Origin: Vombatus ursinus
Taxonomy: Eukaryota > Chordata > Mammalia > Diprotodontia > Vombatidae
Assembly (NCBI RefSeq): GCF_900497805.2
Contig: NW_020940358.1
Span: 27,869,848-27,933,847, forward strand
Direction: 5' to 3'
DNA: 64,000 nucleotides
Positions 48,768 through 59,819 of the stretch are shown here, piece by piece. Under the pieces are notes generated by a model that was given only the letters and a program-made list of their open reading frames with translations, ran no database searches and had not been told where the DNA came from. A program made the translations under genes and the position numbers. Each line of letters opens with the position of its first letter. Positions within the stretch are counted from its first letter, which is position 1.

Positions 48768-50736
48768 CTGGAAAAGAGCAGGAGGGCAGAAGTGTCTTAT
48801 TGGGTTGCTTCCTGGCTCTCACTGGCTGGGGAAAGGCCCTGACAGAGTAGGCTGCCAAGGCCTCATTGTACGTCTTGGCGCTGTCTGGATTGAGGAGGTG
48901 TTCACCAGGGATGGGTTCTAAGGGAGGATAAGGGCGCAGCTCCCTCCATATTATTCATACAACCTTGCAAAAGTCTTTTTACACTCCCTGGCCTCAGTTT
49001 TCTCCTATATAAAAATGGGGGTGGGGAGGAGTATTGACAAATTAGTTTCTAAGGTCTTTTGTAGCTCTAACATACTATGTCCTAAGGTACTTTTGAGCTC
49101 TAAATCCCCTGATCCTAGGTGTGAGTCTGCCTAAGGGTGGGTGGTAAGATGACAGAGAAAATGGCCTTGGGTAGCCTCACATCTGGGCAGGGTAAGAGAG
49201 CCAGTCATCCTGTATGCTTCCTCATCATTCTCTCCACTAATCTTCTTCTCTATTCCTAGGGTTTCCCATCAAACCTTGCTCTCACCAGCCAAGTATATTC
49301 AAAGTACAGTTTAGCTGATGCTGAGGAAAATGGGAGGAATGAGCTGGGAGAGAGGGGGCACCTTGATGGGATCGTCCCTTGGAGGAAGATGCTGATGAGC
49401 AGCTTTGGCTTTTGTTTGGGACAGCCCTGTGTCCAAGTAGCGACCAGGCCTTCCTATCCTCCTCTCCTACCTTTCTCAGGACATTTCTAGGCTCTGCCTT
49501 CCTCCCATTTGGTTCTCAGAGTCTAGAGTGGTGGAGGGTTAGGGGCTCCAAATGTGGAGGACATTTAAGAAGTGGTCAGATTTTTTGGAGAAGACCAATG
49601 AAGGAATTTTTTTTCTCAACTATACTTTTTACACGAGTTTTGTTTTCTTTTGTTTTCTTTTTCTTTTTTATTTAATGGGAGAGTTGAGGAAGAAAAAATA
49701 CTTGTTAATTGAAAAAACAATTTTTTAAAAAAGAGAGTAAAATGGTCAGGTCAGGGGGCCTGATCACTTGGGGAAGGGCATGATCAAAGTAGAAATATGT
49801 CCAGGATTGGAACAGAGGTCAAGTTTTAGGTGTGATTTGTAGGTTGGAGGATTGGAAAGGACTTGAAGGTCATGTAGTCCAACCTTCTCATGAGAAAACT
49901 AAGGCCCAGAGGGGTTAATTAACCAAGGTCACTGGAGCAGTAACAGAGTTGAGAGTCAAACTCAAGTTTTCTATCTCCAGGTCAAGCATTTTTCCCATTT
50001 ATATGGCAGCTCCCTTCCTTTATGGTCTGCACTGGGTGTGGTTGAGGTCAGGGCTGATGAGGTCAAGGTTAAGATATGGTCAGCGTTGAGAGGTGTCCTG
50101 GGGTGGTGCTGGGGTCTAGGCTAATCCACAGGGTTGAAGACTATTAAAGTTTAAGGCCCTAATTATGGTACAGAATGCTACCATCAGGAGCTGTTCTTCA
50201 GGCACGTGATCAACGTGGGAAAGATGTAGTCAGGACTAGGGGTATTAACTAGGACAGTGGAATTAGTAATGGCTAAGTTCATGATCAGGTTGATGCCATG
50301 GCTGGGGCCAAGAGCCTAGTGGAGGCTGGGGGTGTGGCCACGGTCAGGTGTTAAAGGCAGGTCTAGGATTGATGTATGAGAGTTTCCTAAAGGCTAGAGG
50401 CATGATTGGGGATAGGAAACGACTGGCGTTATAGTAGAAATTAGGAGGTATGGTCTGGGCTAGTTAGGCTGAGTTAGAAGGGTATAGTAAACACTTGGGT
50501 CAAGCTTAGATACAAGAACTAGAAATACGGTTAAGGCGGAGTTGTGGTCAAGGTCAGGCCTACAGTTTGGGCTGGGGATGTCACACTAACATGCCAGGGA
50601 GATGATAAGGACCTAGTGTCTTGACTGAGTGGTGGTTAGAATCTAAAAAGGTGAGGATGGATTGGTCAGGGCCTACACCAAGTCCTAGTGGGTCCCAAGT
50701 GAGAGGTTCAGTAGTTCTCATGAACTCCGGGGTTAC
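48768..50736 (-). other. RIMS4: RIMS4 intron
   Basis: 1969-bp intron. Contains an L1 3' tail (49600-49735, +), a reverse MIR-like SINE (49850-50010) and otherwise unassigned sequence. From 50040 to 50700 there are many short degenerate phrases like TGGTCAGG, GGTCAAGG and TAGGGCT, possibly an old decayed tandem repeat. Confidence 0.8.
49600..49735 (+). mobile_element. L1 LINE 3' tail fragment
   Basis: TTTGTTTTCTTTTGTTTTC, GGGAGAGTTGAGGAAGAAAA and TACTTGTTAATTGAAAAAAC match the L1 3' UTR end seen at 62700-62790. Confidence 0.6.
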
Positions 50737-50838
50737 CTGGCAAGGTCTTGGAGCCTGGTTTGGCTGTTAGACCTCGGGCTTGGATGATGTCCACTTCAAG
50801 CTGTCCATTCCTCTCCTGCAACCCGATCTCCACATCTC
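50737..50838 (-). CDS. RIMS4: RIMS4 internal coding exon (start of C2)
   Basis: 102-bp exon, acceptor CCTGGTAG, donor GTAACC. With the split G codons it encodes GDVEIGLQERNGQLEVDIIQ then ARGLTAKPGSKTLP, the first C2 strands, identical in my recollection to other mammalian gamma-RIMs. Confidence 0.97.
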
Positions 50839-51243
50839 CTACCAGGTCCCCAAAGCAGAGAAAAAAGATTTAGGAGCTCCCTTGGCCAAGGACAGGCCTC
50901 ACTGTTCAGGTAGGTGTCCCTGAGGACAATGCCATCACTGTCTTAGACCTAGACCAAGGGTCTGCAGAGGGTAAGGCAGGTCCGTACTTTACCTTAGTTC
51001 AGAACTTCTAGTGGGAGTACTTTGGGAAAGACAAGGCAACTGCTCCCAGTGGTATTGAGTGAAGGTTGAGGGGGCTAAGGAATCCAGTTTCAGGTCACAG
51101 GAGCTGCTCAATGGATTCGGACTCAGGGATGGACAAGGGAGCTCAGAGGACTGGCCAGCCTAGTCTGGCAAATTAGTCAGGGGATTCTCTTACTTCCTGG
51201 GTGGGCTCCCCATGGATCTCCTTGGGGTCTGAAGGTCACTCAC
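50839..51243 (-). other. RIMS4: RIMS4 short intron
   Basis: 405-bp GT-AG intron with no recognised repeat. Confidence 0.9.
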
Positions 51244-51356
51244 CCATGGATGTGGTGGCTAAAGTCTGACGTCCCACAAATTGTGCAGGCCCCATGCTGC
51301 CCAGGAAGTCACTGAACTGAGCATCAGATGCGAGGCACACACCTCCATAGGTAAGA
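51244..51356 (-). CDS. RIMS4: RIMS4 coding exon (third of probably six)
   Basis: 113-bp exon, acceptor CTCTCTTCCAG, donor GTGAGT. With two bases from the missing exon it encodes (N)LTYGGVCLASDAQFSDFLGS, then MGPAQFVGRQTLATTSMG, the linker before the C2 domain. Compared with my memory of human RIMS4, T replaces N in LTYGG and S replaces P in TTSMG. The two 5' exons (MERSQSRLS.. start and the ..SYGSEGN segment) were not found to 64000, so the gene continues beyond the right edge. Confidence 0.95.
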
Positions 51357-51805
51357 CTGGAAGAGGAGAGAACAAGGTTCAGAAGGGTCTTTTGAGCTCT
51401 AAATCCCATGATCCTAGGTTTGAGTCTGCCTAAGGGTGGGTGGTAAGAAGACAGAGGCCTGTGTAGGAAATGTGGTTGGGAATGTTGCTTCTGCACATCA
51501 TTCATCAGGGTAATGAGTAGCTGCTGGGGTATTGACAGCTGTAGGCAGTTGACAAGGAAATGTGGGGAATGGGAGATGTAATTAGGGGCAGAGACTCACC
51601 GTGGGGAAATTAGGCACTCCAGATAGGCTGTAAACCCTGCATTACCCAGCCAATGGGGAAACAGGGGAAGGAACTGTGATTCGGGCCTAGGAATAAAAAG
51701 CTTTGCTCTCCCTTCTGTAAGGTATGCCCACACATGGGACACCCGGCCTTGCTAGGCTATTAATAAAAAGTTTTTCTGGTTCACCAACAGCTTCTTGGAA
51801 CTTTT

Positions 51806-51935
51806 TTTGGGGGGGGCAATTGTGGTTAAGTGACTTGCCCAGGGTCACACAGCTAGTAAGTGTCAAGTGTTGGGTTTGAGGCTGGATTTGAACTCAGGTC
51901 CTCCTGACTTCAGGGCCAGTGCTCTATCCACTGCA
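51806..51935 (-). mobile_element. Marsupial SINE (short type), 5'-truncated, with target duplication
   Basis: Reverse SINE lacking its usual head (no GCCACCTAGCTGCC). Flanked by identical TTCTTGGAACTTTT at 51792-51805 and 51936-51949. Confidence 0.95.
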
Positions 51936-52264
51936 TTCTTGGAACTTTTGTTGCTTACACCTGCTATCCCCAAGAACTACACCCAGTTAGTTGTCTGTCT
52001 CAGAATCTGTTTCTTTCTGCATTTTTATTAGTCCTTGCTGTCTCTCTCATTAGATTTTGCCTCCCTATCAGTCTTTGTTTCTGCCTCTCTTCTTCACCTT
52101 TTGTCTGTCTGTCTATTACTGTCTGTCTGCCTGTTGCTGTTCCATCGCTGCATCTGCCTCCCCATTGGTCTCGGCCTATTGTTCTCCTTCTATCAGCCTC
52201 TGATGGTCTCTGTCTCCACCTTGGCCTTTCTCTTCATCAGCCTCAGTCTCTCTGTCATCTTCCT

Positions 52265-53345
52265 CTGTCCATCAGCTTCAATTCAATTCTACAAATACTT
52301 ACCAACTCTCTGCTACGCACAAGTCATTAAAGTACTCTGCTAGGTGCTGGGGATCCCGGACAAAAATGAAACACAGGACCTGCGAGCATCAATTCTACTA
52401 GGGGCGGATATACATGATGCACACATATAAGTAAATATAAGATAAGCTGAGGAGGGAAAACAAAGCGTTAACCAGGGGAATCCAGAAAGGTTTCTAGGAG
52501 GTGACAGGTGAGCCAAGTCTTGAAGAAAGTGAAGGACTCTGAGAGGCAGAGTTGAGGAGGGAGGCACTGGAGAAAGCCTGTTAGGAGGTGTGGAGTTGGG
52601 CATTGGTGAAGGGGAATAGAATGAAATGTGGCTGGAGATCTAAATGGCAGCCAGGTCAAGGAGGGCCTTAAATGTCAAGCTGAGCACTTTGTATTTTAGC
52701 CTCAATGCAACGGGGAGCCACTGAAAGTTTTGAGGAGAGTATGAAGATCCAACACGCTTTAGGAAGATTATTTTGACTGTATGGAGCTAGTCCATTAGAC
52801 TGTAAACTTCTTGAGGGCAGGGACTATATTATATTTTGCATTTTTTTTGTATCCCTAGCACTTAGCTCAGTGCCTGGCACTTAGTAGGTGATTAGTAAAT
52901 GCTTATTGACTGTATAACTGGAGGACAGATTGGAGGGAAGAGCTTGGAGGCAGGGAAACCATTAGGAAGATACTACAATAGTCTAGACAAGGGCCCATAG
53001 GTGCCTGAATTAGGGTAGTGATCATGCAAGCGGCAAGAAGACAGATTCAATTAATGTGGTGAAGGCAGAATCAACGGGTCTTGGCAACTGATTGACTATT
53101 TTGGGGAAAGGGAGAGGGAAGAGTTAAGAGTGACGCAGAGCTTTCCAACCTAAATGATTGGAAGGATGGTGGTGCCCTCTCCAGAAATAGTAATTTTTGG
53201 AGGAAGGGTTGGTTTAGGGAGGAAGATCATTAGTTCTGGTTTTGGATATATTGCATTTGAAATTCTGATGGGATGTCCAGACAGAATTGTCCATCAGGCA
53301 GTTGGCAATGCTGGCCTGTAGTTCAGGAAAGTGATTAGGGCTGCA
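52265..53345 (-). mobile_element. L2 LINE 3' portion
   Basis: Reverse L2, unusually long: GCTAGGTGCTGGGGATCCC, AGGTTTCTAGGAGGTGACAG, GTCAAGGAGGGCCTTAAATG, ATTGGAAGGATGGTGGTGCC, CAGGCAGTTGGCAATGC. It is interrupted at 52786-52905 by another L2 end. Confidence 0.8.
52786..52905 (+). mobile_element. Short L2 3' end inserted in an older L2
   Basis: About 120 bp: AGACTGTAAACTTCTTGAGGG, TAGCTCAGTGCCTGGCACTT, TAGTAAATGCTTA. TTGACTGTAT occurs at both borders (52773-52782 and 52906-52915). Confidence 0.7.
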
Positions 53346-53789
53346 TATATAGATCTGTGTGTCTATATATAGATAATTGAATCAAGCCTATGTCTCCACC
53401 TGTCTCTCCACCAGCCCTTTCTCTGCCCCATTTGTCATTCTCTCCACCAGCCTGTATTCCTATCTCAAAAGGAATCATTAAGGTCTCTTTCAGTTGGCTT
53501 CTTCTAAGACTCTGGACAGTCCTAAAATCTTGGCACTCTATCCTTTGAGAGACTTGTGTACCCTGTTACCTCCATCCCATCCTCAGATACCAGGAACTCC
53601 TGCAGGGGGATAGGAATTGGGAGTCACACTGAGTCCTCATACCACCCAAGAGGGGCTCCCCTCACCAGAGGGTCCCAATTTCCTTACTACATTACTGCAA
53701 CTATGCACAGGTCCCCAAAGGGAAAAAAGTAGTATTGGAGTCAGTTCTGGGGCTGTCGGTGACTCTCTGAGCACACCATTTCCGAGCCC

Positions 53790-54700
53790 TAGAATATCAG
53801 ACCTGGAAGGTCTTGATATTGATCAGAGAGTTTGACCTTTTCCTGTGATCAAGATCTCACATGATTTGGTGGCAGAGTCCAAACTAGAACCCAGGTCTCC
53901 TGATTCACAGCTCACTACTCTTTCCTCAAAAGACAGCAAAAATGTGATATAGTTTTAAAAAAAGTAAAGAAAGAAATCTGGATTAGGAGCCAAAAGACTT
54001 GAGTTTAAATTCTGGCTCTGCTAATTACTCCCTTTGTGACGAGTCATTTCCCTTCTTTGAGCCTCAGTTTCCTCATCTGTAGAATGAGGATTTTGGACTA
54101 GATGAACTTTTAGGTCACTTCTAACTCTAAATCTACAATCCTGCAATCTGGGGACAAAAATCATAAATATAATCATCATTTGGTGCTATAAGAGGTAAGA
54201 GAAGGGAGGGATCCTTAAGGGCTATTCAGGTTAAGGGCATCTTCCTGAGGAAGGAAGGAAATGGTACCAAGCACTATGATGAGCACTTTATAAATCTTAT
54301 CTCATTTAATCCACATCACAACCCTGTGAGTTAGGTGCTATTATGATCTCCATTTTATAGTTGAGTAAACTGAGGCAGAAGTAGTTAAGTGACTTGCACA
54401 GGGTCACACAGCTAGTATGTGTCTGAGGTTGAATCTGAATTCAGGTCTCCTAGCTGTCTTCTAGGTGAGATGTGACTTGTGCTAGCTAAATGTTGAAAGT
54501 AGTGTGGTATAATGGGAAGAACATTAGATTTGAAGTTAGAGGCCCCGGATGTGAGTCTCAGTTCTGCTATTTATTTCTTCTGTGAAATTCGACAAGTCCC
54601 TTCCTCTCCAGGATCTGTTTCCTTATTTGTAAAACCTAGAAGGTTGAACTAGATACTTTCTAAGATCTCTTTCAGCCCTAGATACTATGACTATACACTG
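53790..54700. mobile_element. Cluster of MIR/core-SINE remnants on both strands
   Basis: Reverse at 53790-53935, + at 53965-54150 (GCCTCAGTTTCCTCATCTGTA), reverse at 54250-54475 (CTCATTTAATCCACATCAC, GGGTCACACAGCTAGTATG), + at 54505-54690 (GTGTGGTATAATGGGAAG). Confidence 0.6.
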
Positions 54701-54773
54701 CCCAGTTTATTGCCATTGAAGTGGTTCCACATGGAATCCCATCTGTTCCCCACTCCCCCTGCCTGGAGATCGC

Positions 54774-54790
54774 CTATTGCTAAGCAATAG
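54774..54790. repeat. 17-bp palindrome
   Basis: CTATTGCTAAGCAATAG is a perfect inverted repeat around TAA in a short non-repetitive stretch (54715-54860). Confidence 0.8.
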
Positions 54791-54859
54791 CCACCTGATG
54801 GCCCAGGGATGCAGCCAGAGTTTTAGAGATGTCCATTACTTGATATCCCTGGCTGCACA

Positions 54860-55110
54860 GATAATCATTATCATCACAATAGCTAACAATTATACAGCTC
54901 CGTAAGGTTTGCGAAGCACTTTACTTATATTAGCTCATTTGATCCTCATAACAGCCTTACGAGGTAGTTTGTAAAATCCCCATTTTACCAATGTGGAAAA
55001 TGAGGCTAAGAAGTTAAGGTGACTTGGCTAGGGTTACACAGCTAGTGTCTCAGGCAGAACTGGGACTCAGGTCTTCCTGACCCCAAGCTTAGCATCTTAT
55101 CCATTATGAC
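54860..55110 (-). mobile_element. Core-SINE (long form)
   Basis: Reverse: TAAGGTTTGCGAAGCACTTTA, TAGCTCATTTGATCCTCATA, TCCCCATTTTACCAATG, GTTACACAGCTAGTGTCTC. Confidence 0.82.
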
Positions 55111-55143
55111 ACTTTCCTGCCACATAAGCAGAGCTTCTCTTCT

Positions 55144-55199
55144 TTCATCCATCCATCCATCCATCCATCCATCCATCCATCCATCCATCCATCCATCCA
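55144..55199. repeat. (TCCA)n microsatellite
   Basis: About 13 uninterrupted ATCC/TCCA tetramers. A shorter run lies near 55458. Confidence 0.98.
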
Positions 55200-55208
55200 G
55201 GGATGTAC

Positions 55209-55440
55209 TATAGCCAGCTTGAATGGGCTCATGAGATACAAGTGTTAAGCATACACTGTGAGCATTTACTCTTAGGAAATTGACAAGCTCTACAGATCAG
55301 GGCTTGATTTATTGTTTTGTTGATTGTATAGACTTAAGAAAGCAACAAAGAAAATGTTAATAATATAGATTAAACTTTAAAATGTGCCATCCATACATTT
55401 TTTGGAAAGTTGACTTAAACATTTACCAACACACCCTTAC
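55209..55440 (-). mobile_element. Non-autonomous hAT-type element, copy 3
   Basis: Reverse of the copies at 2943 and 45818: CAGGGCTTGATTTATTGTTT, CTTAAGAAAGCAACAAAGAAA, ending ACATTTACCAACACACCCTT. Confidence 0.78.
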
Positions 55441-55730
55441 TTACATCTATTCATTTGTTCATCCATCCATCCATTCAACAACTTTTATTAACAAACATCC
55501 ATTGAATGAATGAAGCCTTTAGTTGCCTCAGGTCAATGTTTGCCTTTTCTTCGCTTCTAAATCCAGGAACCATAAAAAATTCACTTCAGAACTCTGGTTT
55601 TTATACCTGAGATCTGAATGTACAGGAAACATTACTTGTTTCTCCCACTCTACTACAGGATAGAGCTTTCCTCCATCAGGACACTGTGGACTAAAAAAGT
55701 TTGGTCTGCTACGAAAAAAGGGCGTGTCGG

Positions 55731-55857
55731 GGCAGCTAGTGGTAACAGTCCTGGAGTTAGGAGGACCTGAATTTAAATCTGGTCTCAGACACTTACTAGC
55801 TTTGTGACCCTGGGCAAGTCACTTAATCCTGATTACCTCAAGGAAAAAAAGAAAAGG
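55731..55857 (+). mobile_element. Marsupial SINE (short type)
   Basis: GGGGCAGCTAGTGGTAACAG, GGAGGACCTGAATTTAAATC, GACCCTGGGCAAGTCACTTA, A/G-rich tail. Confidence 0.9.
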
Positions 55858-56739
55858 TCATGTCTATTACTAAGAAGAAGAGAGCAGGCAGGGGTCTCCA
55901 AAGGTCATCATTCCCCTGCCTCTTGGAAGAACAGCTTCCTTCTTCTAGGAAGGAACTAGAAATGATTTGTCTTTCCTCAAACCTCACTCAGCACTTTGTA
56001 TCTCTCTTAAGCACCATATCATTCCATTTTATTTCACAGTTATCTGCACCAATATCATGTGTCCTGGATCAGGGCATTTTAAAAAATCTTTACATCTCTA
56101 GTGCCAAAGAATATGGGTAGATGCCTAGAAATCATCTGCTGGATTGAATTAGATTGAACAGTCTCCAAAGAAGTCAAGTTTGATTTGTTGGGGTCTAGAA
56201 GTCCTTCCTAATGCCCGAGCCAAATATTTTCTGCTATATAATTTAAATTCCTGCTTCAATTCCATTAAATTAGTGTCAATTGAGAGCTTATCTTCTTGTG
56301 CAACCCTATGCTAAGTGGGGAGAGACTTGAGGCAAGCCCTTTCCTTCTTTCTGAGCCTCACTTTCCCAATAAGAAAAATGAGGAGGTTGGACCAGACAAT
56401 CTGAAAAGACCCTTCTTGAATCAAGCTTCTGCGAATCTGTGGGTGCCACAACACAGCTTAGGAGTCCAACCCCATGCCCGCCCTTCTTGGGGACCCAAGA
56501 GAGGCTTTCAACATCCTGAAATTGAAAGTTTCCTCTAACTTCCCATTGTTTCTTTGTCAGCACCCGGCAGGATCCTGAGGAGACAATGGTGAGACTGACA
56601 ATGAGGTAATTATCTGTAATTGTTTGTGATGCCTAGGCTGCTGCCTTATTTCTTATTGTGCAGCTGGCTCCCAGGGCCTCTCCTGCTGGGAAGGTCGCCT
56701 GGGTTGCAGTGCCAGAAAGTTATGTACCCTAAGAACCTT

Positions 56740-56855
56740 AGGGCAGAGAACAGAGAATATTAGATCTTGAAGAAACCTGCCTCCAGAGGTCATAGTTCCC
56801 TTTCACTGAAGGTCTTCAAGCAGGATGTTGGATGACCATTGGTCAGATACATGGT
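56740..56855 (+). mobile_element. L3/CR1-like 3' end fragment
   Basis: TTTCACTGAAGGTCTTCAAGC, TGTTGGATGACCATTGGTC match the 3' end region of the copies at 32300 and 47100. Confidence 0.5.
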
Positions 56856-57130
56856 AGTGTATTAGCTAGTCAATAAGCTATGTGTCAGCACCGTGCTAAA
56901 GCACGAGGGATACAAAGAGATGGCAAAATTCCCTGCTCGGGACGTGGAGTCCAAGTTGGACTCAGTCAAAGGGCCATACTCAAGGACCTAGAAGGCTACA
57001 TGTGGCCTCGAGGCTGCAGGTTCCCCATCCCTGGTCTAGGAAATAAATCTTGCGGAAGGCGGGATTTGAGCTGAGGCTTGAAATAAGCCAGAGAAATTAA
57101 GAGGCAGGCATGAGAGGAAGTCTTTTCAAG
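56856..57130 (-). mobile_element. L2 LINE 3' end with a hAT-like MITE inside
   Basis: Reverse L2 at both sides (AGCACCGTGCTAAAGCACG; GGATTTGAGCTGAGGCTTG). The middle 56955-57042 (GGCCATACTCAAGGACCTAG..GGTTCCCCATCCCTGG) resembles a hAT-type MITE end. Confidence 0.6.
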
Positions 57131-57171
57131 GCAGCAGTTGGATTAGATAACATGGATTAATTCTGGGAGTT

Positions 57172-57388
57172 TAGAACATACAACAGAGAACATCAGGGTT
57201 GGGGGAGAAGCTTAGAACATAGAACATAGAATCTCAGAGCTAGAAGGAACCCTAGGACATATATCATAGAATACCAATCCTGGAAAGAATTTTAGAAAAT
57301 AGGAATTTTAGACCAGAGAACACAAAGTGCTAGGCCTGAAAAGTACCTTAAAACATAGAATATAAGATTTAGAAGTGATCTTGGAAGG
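57172..57388. repeat. Degenerate tandem array of a SINE-end unit
   Basis: About six irregular units of the type TTAGAACATAGAATCTCAGA plus GCTAGAAGGAACC, 33 to 55 bp long, running into an ordinary reverse MIR-like SINE (57360-57490). Confidence 0.7.
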
Positions 57389-58099
57389 CATTTAATCTAA
57401 CCCTCTCATAGTACAAGTAGGGAAACTGCGGCCCAGAGAGAGGAAATATCTTGTCTAAAGTCACCCAGGGAGTTAATGACACTGCTTTATTTATCTAAGA
57501 TGGAGGTAGGAGTCTAGGCTTGGACAAAAATCCTTGCTTTCCTTTAAAAACAACAACTGTAAAATGAAATTTCCCGCATTTCAAATTTTATGAGTTAGGC
57601 TCATTTATTTGAAACTCCCGGATGTTTTATTGATTAGCTTTTGGGATTGTGTTAGCTCCTGGATACACAGTGTCCTCAATCATTAAAACAGTCAAGCTTC
57701 CATTTCATTTTCAAAATGCATTCACTTTCTCAGTTTCATCCAGAATCTGGAAAACAAAGCAGTATAGTGAGAACATAGGCTTGTGAGGCAGAAGAACTGG
57801 AAGGTAATCTAGCTTTGCCACTGGCTAGAGACCTGAGGTAAGTCACCTTTCCCCCTGCCGTCTACCTTCTCAGCCTCTGTTTTCTCCTCTCCAGAACGAG
57901 GGAGGGGACTTGGACAACTTGATCCTACAAGTTAATCCCAGCTTCCGATCCTATAATTCTGATGCTCGTGAGAGCCCTGGTCTTAATAGTGACTGATTCT
58001 AGTGAGGACAAACTTTGATTTGAACATCAGTCAGCCAATCAACTAACATTTATTATGTGCAAGGATGTATTGCAAATAAAAAACCCAAGCAGTTTTGAC

Positions 58100-58175
58100 C
58101 CCTCGATGTCCACATAGGCACACACATACATATATGCCACACACGCATACACACATACATGCACACATGCAGAGG
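58100..58175. repeat. CA/CATA-rich microsatellite
   Basis: Interrupted ACACA and CATACA units. An L2-like TAACATTTATTATGTGCAAG precedes it at 58043. Confidence 0.75.
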
Positions 58176-58241
58176 CAGCACATGTAAAGTTAAAGGCAAA
58201 GAAAATATTCCATTCACCTGCACACACTCACTCGAAGTAAC

Positions 58242-58374
58242 AGAACATAGAATGTCGGAGCTAGAAGGGAGCCTAGAGCATAGTATATGAGAGCTAGAAG
58301 GCGGTCTTAGAACATGGAGAATCAGAGCTGGAAGGGACCTTAGAACACAGAAGGTCAATTCTGGAAGGGACCTT
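58242..58374. repeat. 33-bp tandem array of the same unit
   Basis: Four units of 33, 34, 33 and 33 bp, each starting AGAACAT or AGAGCAT and ending GCTGGAAGGGACCTT-like, followed by a reverse MIR-like SINE body to about 58490. Confidence 0.88.
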
Positions 58375-58534
58375 AGCAATGATCAGGTCTAATTTGTTTG
58401 GTTTCACAGATGAGAAAACTGCGGAGGAAGAAAAGAAAGGGTAACTAACTCACTGAGGATATATAGCAAGTTAGTGACCGAGCTATGGCTTAAACCTATA
58501 TTTCCCTGCTCTTAAATCAGCATTCTCCCCTTTC

Positions 58535-59185
58535 TGACTCGTTGCCTCCTAAGTCTGCTCAGGGGGCCCCACACAGCATAGGACTCCTTGCCACACTTGC
58601 CCATTCAGACCTATTCCTGCCTTTCCAGTATGTCTGTTTCCCCAGACAACAGATGGTCTTGGGGGGAGGGGGCCGGCCCGACACCTGCAGGCCTCAAGAG
58701 CTTGGTAACCAGGCAGCAGGCTGTGCCAAGAAAGCCCAGCCCTGGCCAATCTAGGGCCAAAATGGCTGCACGCTGCCAGCTCAGACCCTGATGCTTTCCA
58801 AGGTGGAGAACCCAAGCACTCTGATGTCCGAGGATGAAAAAGAGTGGGATGAAGTGGGAAAGGGAGGAAGGGACCAGAGCTCAGCTCTTTCATCTCTACA
58901 GTGATGGCATTGTTGGCCCTGGACTTTGAGTCAAGGAAGAGACTTTGGGGAGAGATGAGTGAAAGAATGTTTGAGCCAGACATCAGGCTGCACACCTGTG
59001 TGCAGACTGACAGCATTGGGCTGCCCAGGGACACCAGGCCACTGCAGAGAAGGGAGTCTCTTTCTCCAAGGGACAGAAGTGTCTGTGCTGAATATCCTCT
59101 GTATCAAAGTCACGTGCCCTGACACTGCCTAATGGAAAGCAGGGGGGAACATTCCCCATTCTGTATACATGTATCCTATATACAT
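58535..59185. other. Unique, GC-richer block in RIMS4 intron
   Basis: No repeat family is recognised in about 600 bp. Open frames on both strands look fortuitous. No RIMS4 exon motif was found. Confidence 0.4.
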
Positions 59186-59187
59186 AT

Positions 59188-59450
59188 GCAACTAGGTGGT
59201 GTAGTGAATAAAACGCTAGGACTGGAATCAGAAAGACCTGAGTTCCAATCTAACCTTAGATACTTGTTGGCTGTGTGACACTGGGCAAGTCACTTGACCA
59301 CTGTTTGCCTCAGTTTCCTCAACTGTAAAATTGGGATAATAATTATACCTACCTCCCACAGTTGTTGTGAAGATAAACAAGAGACAATATATGTAAAGTA
59401 CTTTGCAAACCTTAGAGTCACATATAAATGCTAACTCTAGCTATTATCAG
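59188..59450 (+). mobile_element. Core-SINE (long form)
   Basis: AACTAGGTGGTGTAGTGAATA, CTCAGTTTCCTCAACTGTAA, GTAAAGTACTTTGCAAACCTT, GCTAACTCTAGCTATTATC. Confidence 0.85.
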
Positions 59451-59572
59451 GTATGTATCCAATTCCACAGGTCAAGCATAAACATATACAAGCATATGCA
59501 CAAATATAGGCACTCACTCATTAGCGTGAAATTAATTCACACACAATTAATCAACCTATCAATCTATCAATG

Positions 59573-59670
59573 GTCAGTAGTGCCAGGCATAATGCAAGGT
59601 GCTAGCAATACAAAGGCTATGAATGCAGAAACAATTTCTGTTCTTAAGGAGTTTACATTCTAAGAATATT
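59573..59670 (-). mobile_element. L2 LINE 3' end fragment
   Basis: Reverse: TGCCAGGCATAATGCAAGGTG, TTAAGGAGTTTACATTCTAAG. Confidence 0.65.
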
Positions 59671-59819
59671 AACCCTGGGCCCCCTCCCACCCCTCATTGA
59701 CAGTTAAAGAATGTGTATTCGCATGAGGAGATTCACACACATAGAGATACACACATATAGCTAAACTCTCACACACACATATAGGGAACTATATCTATAT
59801 GGAGACATATATATGGTAG

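Noticed and set aside
58242-58374. Regular 33-bp units resemble a CRISPR array.
   Set aside because: Units are contiguous without spacers, and this is vertebrate DNA.
58053-58379. A minus-strand frame with an 11-residue repeat (RSLPxLxxHVL-like) could be a repeat protein.
   Set aside because: The repeats come from a 33-bp tandem array of a SINE end. A unit divisible by three gives any frame periodicity.
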